Of a stretch of 17,077 nucleotides of DNA, positions 12,376 to 17,077 are shown piece after piece (the stretch's first letter is position 1; each line of letters begins with the position of its first letter). Below the pieces are notes generated by a model. It did no database searches and was not told where the DNA came from. It saw nothing but the letters and a program-made list of their open reading frames with translations. The DNA lies in assembly GCA_012798485.1 (NCBI GenBank), contig JAAZND010000081.1, forward strand, positions 1-17,077. The letters run 5' to 3'. The translations under genes and the position numbers were made by a program. The DNA is from Candidatus Beckwithbacteria bacterium (lineage in GTDB: Bacteria > Patescibacteriota > Microgenomatia > UBA1400 > UBA1449).

Positions 12376-13590
12376 TTAAAAATCGTTTTTTAATTGATCC
12401 CACATTTTTTTAGATAAAATTGACCATGGTTTAAAATCAGTTGCAATATAATTATTTATCAATTTTTCATATATTAAAAGATATTTTTTTGCTATATTTT
12501 CCCAATCATATTCTTTTACTTTTTCTAAACTATTATTTATAAGATTTGCTCTTAATTTTCTATTTTTTATTACTTCAGATAAATAAAACGATAATTCTTT
12601 AATATCTTCTGAATGAAACAATAAGCCAGTTTTATTATGGTTAATATACTCTGGGATTCCGCCGATATTACTTCCGATTGCAACAGTTCCAGCCGCTTGA
12701 GCTGCAAAATTAATAATTCCTCCTGCCTCAGCTCTAGAAGGACATATATTAGCAATGGCCCCCCTTAAATATTTAAAAGTTTCTTCTAATTTAATGGTCC
12801 CAACAAAATGTATTTTTTCTTTTGAATCTAATGTGTCAACTAGATGTTCTAAATTTTTTCTATCAGATCCATCTCCTACTATAATAAGATGAATTCTTGG
12901 ATAATTAACTGATATCATATTAAAAGCTTTTATTAAAATATCAATTCCCTTATCTTTCTCAAGTCTTCTTATTGAGACAAAGTAATCATATCCTGGTTTG
13001 TATATTTCAGAATTGGCAATTTTATTTGTATCTAAACCAGCATATATAAGATCAATTTTTTTTATTTCAGGCAAAACTTTTTTAACATAATTTGATAAAG
13101 ATTTGGAAAAAGAAATATGTTGATCAGCCTGTAATAACGATTCTTTAACTATTCCTTCTCCTTCCTTCCACATCTTTTGAGAAAATGGATCATTTGGTTC
13201 TGGGATATCTCCTCCTGCATAATTTATTACTAAAGGAACTTTCCAAAGTTTACTCAATAATAAACCATATAAAGGCATAGGTCTATGAACTTGAAAAAGA
13301 TGAATAATATCCGCTTTAATAGAAGAATTATAGTATTTTAACCAATCTATGGATTTAAGATAATCTTTTTCATTTTTAGGTCTTATGATTCTATAAATTG
13401 GAACCTGATTAATGGTTTCTAATTCAGGTAAATTAAATGGATATCTTTTTGTTAATACAGCAACTTCGATTCCTAAATTTCTGTATTTATTAGCTAATTC
13501 TTCAATTGTGGTTTCTACTCCTCCAACATTTGGACGATATAGAGAAGAAATAAACAATACTTTCTTAATTCTAGAGCTAATATCTTTCAT
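12376..13590 (-). CDS. GT4-family glycosyltransferase, 404 aa
   Basis: A retaining GT-B enzyme that moves a sugar from a nucleotide-sugar to an acceptor. The N-terminal half starts with VLFISSLYRPNVGGVE (Gly-Gly at 23-24) and contains ADIIHLFQVH; the C-terminal half has FVSIRRLEKDKGIDILIKAF, LIIVGDGSDR and VAIGSNIGGIPEYI with GLLF. The E-x7-E donor motif is incomplete: E288 is present in PSRAEAGG, but the second Glu is Ala at 296. A C-terminal extension ends KPWSILSKKMWDQLKNDF. Cytoplasmic, no membrane segment. TATAAT lies six bases before the ATG at 13590, suggesting an extra leaderless transcript inside the operon. The upstream kinase gene ends 16 bases before its start. Sugar and acceptor are unknown. 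Confidence 0.9.
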   Translation of the reverse strand: MKDISSRIKKVLFISSLYRPNVGGVETTIEELANKYRNLGIEVAVLTKRYPFNLPELETINQVPIYRIIRPKNEKDYLKSIDWLKYYNSSIKADIIHLFQVHRPMPLYGLLLSKLWKVPLVINYAGGDIPEPNDPFSQKMWKEGEGIVKESLLQADQHISFSKSLSNYVKKVLPEIKKIDLIYAGLDTNKIANSEIYKPGYDYFVSIRRLEKDKGIDILIKAFNMISVNYPRIHLIIVGDGSDRKNLEHLVDTLDSKEKIHFVGTIKLEETFKYLRGAIANICPSRAEAGGIINFAAQAAGTVAIGSNIGGIPEYINHNKTGLLFHSEDIKELSFYLSEVIKNRKLRANLINNSLEKVKEYDWENIAKKYLLIYEKLINNYIATDFKPWSILSKKMWDQLKNDF

Positions 13591-13596
13591 AAGCTA

Positions 13597-13602
13597 ATTA
13601 TA
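13597..13602 (-). promoter_or_regulatory. -10 box placed for a leaderless transcript of the GT4 gene
   Basis: Perfect TATAAT on the minus strand, then TAGCTT, then the ATG at 13590: the same six-base spacing as for the GT2-like gene at 4544. It lies in the 16-base gap after the upstream gene, so it would be an internal operon promoter. Confidence 0.4.
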
Positions 13603-13606
13603 TTAA

Positions 13607-14482
13607 TCAATTTTCTAATAACTTTGATGATAATATACTATATTTTATAAATTGTTGAGCATATTCATAATATCCAGACTTAACTAATTCTAAATATAAA
13701 TACAAAAATCGCGTAGATATATGTAAAAAAAATCTAATTCTAAATTCTTTATTATCTAAATTATAACCAAACAATTCAGATAAATATTTCCAATATTTTC
13801 TAGGAAAACATGACCAAGCTAAAAGAGCTATGTCTCTTACTGGATCAGACATATGTAATTCTTCCCAATCAATTAAATATAAAGAAGAATTTTTTGCTAG
13901 AAGTAAATTATTAAAATATAAGTCTCCATGAATCGGACATAACCCCTTACTCGATATAGATTGAATTTTTTTAGAATAAAGATAAAATAAAGATGATATT
14001 ATTTTTTTATTATTTTTAAATTTTTCTAACTCATCTAAATCTTTTTCTATATCTTGTAAATATATTTGAAAACAATCTTTATGTGATTCACTTCCTAACT
14101 TGGGCAAAATATCTTTTAAATTATTTATATTGTGTAATTTTTGGATAAGGCTAACTAAAAGCTTTGGATTTTTAATAAGCCAATTTTCTTCTGGAATTGA
14201 TGCTTCGACATAATTCTGAACAAAAATAAATTCACCAGTTTCTAAAATTCCACTAACAATTATATCAGGTGTAATACCATTTTGAGCAATAATTTGTAAA
14301 GGCTTAGGGTCAACCCCTGACTGAACAACAAATTTCCCTTTGTCTGAAACAATAACAAATTTATCTTCTTTAAATTTTTCTAATTTAAAATGTGATAATG
14401 ATTTTTCCAATAAAAAAGAACCTATATCCAGATTATTGTTTAAAAAATTCTTTATAGAAGGTTTTATTTTAAATTTATACAC
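13607..14482 (-). CDS. phosphotransferase, APH/choline-kinase fold (second of a pair)
   Basis: A small-molecule kinase of the protein-kinase-like superfamily that includes aminoglycoside, choline and homoserine kinases. The catalytic loop is HGDLYFNN at 185-192 (D187, N192) and the metal-binding motif is IDWEE at 204-208 (D205), followed by MSDPVRDIALLAW as is typical. The N-lobe (1-110) is divergent and no Lys is obvious. The substrate is not readable; neighbours suggest a sugar, polyol, choline-like head group or a glycan precursor rather than an antibiotic. Start is GTG 14482, with no better ATG nearby. Ends in TGA, the only clear TGA stop here. It lies 46 bases after the first kinase gene and 16 before the GT4 gene, so it is probably in one operon. 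Confidence 0.85.
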   Translation of the reverse strand: MYKFKIKPSIKNFLNNNLDIGSFLLEKSLSHFKLEKFKEDKFVIVSDKGKFVVQSGVDPKPLQIIAQNGITPDIIVSGILETGEFIFVQNYVEASIPEENWLIKNPKLLVSLIQKLHNINNLKDILPKLGSESHKDCFQIYLQDIEKDLDELEKFKNNKKIISSLFYLYSKKIQSISSKGLCPIHGDLYFNNLLLAKNSSLYLIDWEELHMSDPVRDIALLAWSCFPRKYWKYLSELFGYNLDNKEFRIRFFLHISTRFLYLYLELVKSGYYEYAQQFIKYSILSSKLLEN

Positions 14483-14528
14483 AAATTTATAAGTTAATTT
14501 TATACTTAGAAGTTACATTATCTGTCAA

Positions 14529-15485
14529 CTAATTTTTTATCTTATCAAAATAAAGGAATTTAAGATATCTTCTGCATTGAGTCACTTCTGTAATCTTTGT
14601 ATCATCTTCTGGTAAATCTGCAAGAAAAGTAGCAGTATCAGATAAACAGCCAAAATTGATCCATTTAATTAAATCTCTGTCATTTTTAAATTTTTGGGGA
14701 GCAGTCAGATTATATCCATTTAAAAACTCCTCATAAACATCATCCCAATGTTTTTTTAGATGCTGTTCTCCTTTATTGGGATAGCTCCACAAAGCTAAAG
14801 CCAGTCCTACATCTTTGGCAAATGGTCCAGGTGAAGCCCAATCAAAATCAATCATAGTTATATTTTGCTTTTCATCAACCATAATATTTGCTGGTTGATA
14901 ATCATTATGGATAATACCTTTAGGAAAATCTGAAGATTTAGACCAATCAATATATTCTTTAACTTCTTTGATAAATTTTTCTCCGCCATGAAGTTTTTTG
15001 ACTATTAATTTTTCTCTTACTAATGCTCTTTCAAATTCGGTAAAAATACTTCTCCTTTTAATATTAGAATTAAAGGAAAGTGAATATTTATGAAAATTAC
15101 CTAGTAATGTTCCAGCTTTATGGACAATCTCTAAATCTGGTTTATGATCAGGATCAACTTCCAAAGACTTTCCTTCAATAAAATCAAATAAAATAAGAGC
15201 ACTATCGTCTTTAGCCAAAACAAAACTTTCTTTCTTTAGAGTTTGAATAATCTTAGGAACATTTAATTTATTTTTTTCTAAATGCTTAATCAGGTCAACT
15301 TCAAACTTAATTGCTTGTCCTAATTTACGTTTTCCTACTCTTAAAGCAAATTTGTTATCTTTAGTTTTGACTTCCCATAAGTCATTATCAAAGCCATCAC
15401 GAACAAGAGACAAGACAAAATCTTTAAAACCATATTCTTCACTCAAAATTGTTTGATAGTAAGAAAGTCCATTTTTAAGTTGCAT
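14529..15485 (-). CDS. phosphotransferase, APH/choline-kinase fold (first of a pair)
   Basis: Second member of the same superfamily but clearly distinct in sequence from its neighbour. The N-lobe carries DNDLWEVKTKDNKFALRVGK (33-52) with K52 or the preceding region as the ATP-holding strand, LIKHLEKNKLNVPKII, and the hinge ALILFDFIEGKSLE. The catalytic loop is HNDYQPANIM (H193, D195, N200) and the metal motif is IDFDWA (D213). Length 318 aa is normal. Homologues of this shape include homoserine-kinase-II, choline/ethanolamine and hexosamine kinases; I cannot choose among them. It appears to be first gene of the operon that runs to 11272. A TATTAT lies eight bases before the ATG at 15485, with no Shine-Dalgarno site. 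Confidence 0.87.
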   Translation of the reverse strand: MQLKNGLSYYQTILSEEYGFKDFVLSLVRDGFDNDLWEVKTKDNKFALRVGKRKLGQAIKFEVDLIKHLEKNKLNVPKIIQTLKKESFVLAKDDSALILFDFIEGKSLEVDPDHKPDLEIVHKAGTLLGNFHKYSLSFNSNIKRRSIFTEFERALVREKLIVKKLHGGEKFIKEVKEYIDWSKSSDFPKGIIHNDYQPANIMVDEKQNITMIDFDWASPGPFAKDVGLALALWSYPNKGEQHLKKHWDDVYEEFLNGYNLTAPQKFKNDRDLIKWINFGCLSDTATFLADLPEDDTKITEVTQCRRYLKFLYFDKIKN

Positions 15486-15506
15486 ATTTTTTTATAATAT
15501 AAAATC

Positions 15507-15535
15507 TTGAATTTAATTTTAAAAGATATTATACT
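15507..15535 (+). promoter_or_regulatory. sigma70-like promoter for the DUF4254-like gene
   Basis: TTGAAT (15507-15512) and TATACT (15530-15535) with exactly 17 bases between. Initiation near 15542 gives a leader of about 30 bases before ATG 15572. It shares the 86-base divergent region with the start of the kinase operon on the other strand. Confidence 0.55.
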
Positions 15536-15571
15536 ACATCTATTATGTTAACAAATTAATAATACTAATAT

Positions 15572-16084
15572 ATGTCCAAAATTAATAATAATATTTTTAA
15601 CTTAGAAAATGAATCATTAGGTTCATTATGTAGCTTATTATCTGAAGCAAATATTCAAATTTATAAATATGAAAACCAAAAATGGTGGGGACGAAAAGAA
15701 AATAAAGCGACTGATAAGGAAATTAATGAATGGGATGAAATCTCTAGAAGTTGGAATGAAAAAAGAAGTGCAATTAAAAATAAAATTGATCAACTTTTAA
15801 AAGAACTATTAATTAATATCAAAAATGATAATTTTAATCAAGATACTCAAATAAATACAAAAAATCAAAATTTTTCATTTCAAATCCTTCCAATTTCTTT
15901 GATGATTGATATGATGACTATAGAAAATATTAAGATTTTTGATCTAAGTAAAAAAAATAATGAAGAGGGAATTAAAAAAGCAACTTCTAGAAGAGATGCT
16001 TTGAAAGAAAGTATTGATAGATCTATTAAAGAAATATTAAAAACTGGAGTTTATGATTTAAAATCAGAAGCTCGTACTTTTTAA
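15572..16084 (+). CDS. small helical protein resembling DUF4254, 170 aa
   Basis: No catalytic motif is visible. It appears to be two helical halves: residues about 14-80 (SLLSEANIQIYKYENQKWWG followed by a heptad-rich EINEWDEISRSWNEKRSAI helix) and about 103-157 (LPISLMIDMMTIENIKIFDL followed by a charged helix). The pattern S-x-A-N-x-x-x-x-x-x-E, then a helix with N-x-x-R, then I-D-x-x-x-I-x-x-x-K-I, is what I remember of DUF4254, a family found in polysaccharide gene clusters; this is a by-eye resemblance. The linker (80-100) is Asn/Gln-rich. It is the only plus-strand gene in the accessory cluster, has its own promoter, and its stop overlaps the stop of the convergent epimerase by the four bases TTAA. 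It may be a partner of the neighbouring glycosyltransferase or kinases. Confidence 0.7.
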   Translation: MSKINNNIFNLENESLGSLCSLLSEANIQIYKYENQKWWGRKENKATDKEINEWDEISRSWNEKRSAIKNKIDQLLKELLINIKNDNFNQDTQINTKNQNFSFQILPISLMIDMMTIENIKIFDLSKKNNEEGIKKATSRRDALKESIDRSIKEILKTGVYDLKSEARTF

Positions 16085-17077
16085 TCTTTATTTTTAAAAT
16101 TTCTTCTAAAAAAATCTAAAACATTTGGATTCTCTTGTATCCAATTAAAAATATCTTGAATTATATCTTTTACAGATTTTTGAGGATACCATTCTATAAA
16201 ATTTTGAATTTTAGTTGTATCAGAAATATAACTTTTAAGATCCCAATCATTATCTTTTAAAATTGATTTAATATGAATAGAATTTCCTGTTATTGTTTCA
16301 CATAATTGAGTTAATTCTTTAATTGAAATACTATTTTTTAACCCACCTCCGATATTAAAAGTCATCCCTGACAAATCATTAATATTTTCTAATTGTTTAA
16401 TTAGTAGAGAAAATACATCGTCAATATGAAGAATATCTCTAACCTGCTTCCCTGTCCCTCCAAAACCAAAATAACCTAATTCAGTGCCAATTATATGACT
16501 TACCAACCAATATGTAATAATTCCTTGGTCTACTTTTCCCATTTGCCATGGACCAGCTATTGTCCCAAATCTATTTATAATAGTTTTTATTTTAAATGCA
16601 TAAGAATATTCATTTAAGATTATTTCTGCTGCATATTTAGTAGCACCATATAAAGACCTAATTCCAGTTAAAGATAAGTCTTCGCTAATTCCTTTTTCAC
16701 TTACTCCTTGAATGTTTTGTTCCGATTTTAATGAAAATCTATTATTTTCTTCAATAAAATTAGAATTATTAATTTTATCTACAGGGTATACTCTACTTGT
16801 AGATAAAAAAATAATATCTGCCTTATTTTCTTTAGCTAAATCAAAACAATTAATTGCCCCATTTAAATTGGTTTGGATTAAATAATTTGTATCACCCGTA
16901 ATCCCAGCTGTAAATGAAGGCTCCGCTGAACATTCAATAACTAAATCAGTTGAAATCTTTAGATCTTCTTTATTCCTAATATCTCCATATATAAATTTAA
17001 TTCCATATTTTTTTAATCTTTCTAAAGATAATTCTGACCCTCTTCTATATAAATTATCTAAACAAAAAATTTCTATA
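16081..17077 (-). CDS. NAD-dependent sugar epimerase/dehydratase, CDP-paratose 2-epimerase-like (N-terminus outside window)
   Basis: The frame is open from the window edge to TAA at 16081-16083, giving 331 visible residues; an internal ATG at 16542 is not the start, because family motifs continue upstream. Visible are CLDNLYRRGSELSLERLKKYG and YGDIRN (positions about 5-34), ECSAEPSFTAGITGD at 48-62, the catalytic LSTSRVY at 91-97 and YGATK at 143-147, and INRFGTIAGPWQMG followed by KVDQGIITYWL and FGGTGKQVRDILHIDD. The DNL-x-RRGSE block and SAEPS are typical of CDP-paratose 2-epimerase-type extended SDR enzymes; the Rossmann GxxGxxG lies beyond the edge. It would supply an epimerised nucleotide sugar for the cluster. 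Substrate is inferred from family likeness only. Confidence 0.88.
   Translation of the reverse strand, partial: IEIFCLDNLYRRGSELSLERLKKYGIKFIYGDIRNKEDLKISTDLVIECSAEPSFTAGITGDTNYLIQTNLNGAINCFDLAKENKADIIFLSTSRVYPVDKINNSNFIEENNRFSLKSEQNIQGVSEKGISEDLSLTGIRSLYGATKYAAEIILNEYSYAFKIKTIINRFGTIAGPWQMGKVDQGIITYWLVSHIIGTELGYFGFGGTGKQVRDILHIDDVFSLLIKQLENINDLSGMTFNIGGGLKNSISIKELTQLCETITGNSIHIKSILKDNDWDLKSYISDTTKIQNFIEWYPQKSVKDIIQDIFNWIQENPNVLDFFRRNFKNKD

Noticed and set aside
12570..12755. Minus-strand open frame inside the GT4 gene
   Set aside because: It is an out-of-frame shadow; its Leu/Glu-rich translation matches nothing, and the GT4 frame covers it fully.
13607..15485. Aminoglycoside-resistance genes
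   Set aside because: Only the shared kinase fold is visible; neighbours are sugar-processing genes and the two proteins do not show features of known resistance enzymes.
16081..16542. Epimerase gene starting at the ATG at 16542
   Set aside because: The frame stays open to the window edge and contains family motifs (YGATK, STSRVY, DNLYRRGSE) upstream of that Met.

Overview
The window is an AT-rich bacterial chromosome segment that looks like a reduced-genome lineage of the Candidate Phyla Radiation (Patescibacteria). The evidence is combined: very low GC, mostly no Shine-Dalgarno sites, a short EF-Ts, a prolyl-tRNA synthetase without its editing domain, a shortened YbeY, four-helix-bundle (23S intervening-sequence-protein-like) genes scattered between housekeeping genes, and the order rpsB-tsf-frr-rseP-proS kept while the usual intervening genes (pyrH, uppS, cdsA, dxr) are absent. 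This assignment is an inference; no 16S or species marker is present. TGG is used for Trp and TGA ends one gene, so the standard code is likely.

Layout, with almost everything on the minus strand. 1-132 is the 3' tail of an IS30-type transposase. 262-606 is a plus-strand orphan. 679-3286 holds a polytopic membrane protein with a soluble tail, then ybeY, yqeY and rpsU; rpsU-yqeY-ybeY is a familiar translation/ribosome-maturation neighbourhood. 3444-5426 holds a GT2-type glycosyltransferase and a DHH/MYG1-like putative phosphoesterase. 5477-11072 is the translation and envelope-protease block: a decayed four-helix-bundle gene, proS, rseP, an intact four-helix-bundle gene bracketed by inverted repeats, frr, a roughly 98-bp palindromic cloverleaf-like element, tsf and rpsB.

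11272-17077 is compositionally different: sampled 60-base blocks give about 18-25% GC, against 37-42% in the rpsB/tsf/proS coding blocks. It carries an accessory glycan-type cluster. Read along the minus strand it contains an NAD-dependent sugar epimerase of the CDP-paratose-2-epimerase type (cut by the window edge), then two phosphotransferases of the APH/choline-kinase fold, a GT4 glycosyltransferase and a DRE-TIM acyl-transferase (isopropylmalate/homocitrate-synthase type) in one tight operon. A small helical protein resembling DUF4254 is encoded on the opposite strand between epimerase and kinases. Together they suggest a surface glycan or glycolipid whose building block is phosphorylated and perhaps carries an acyl-derived acid; the product is unknown.

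Regulatory signals include strong terminators behind tsf and the membrane protein, a sigma70-like promoter for the membrane protein, a good promoter for the DUF4254-like gene, two TATAAT boxes exactly six bases before an ATG (leaderless transcripts likely), and structured leaders before rpsU, tsf and rpsB.
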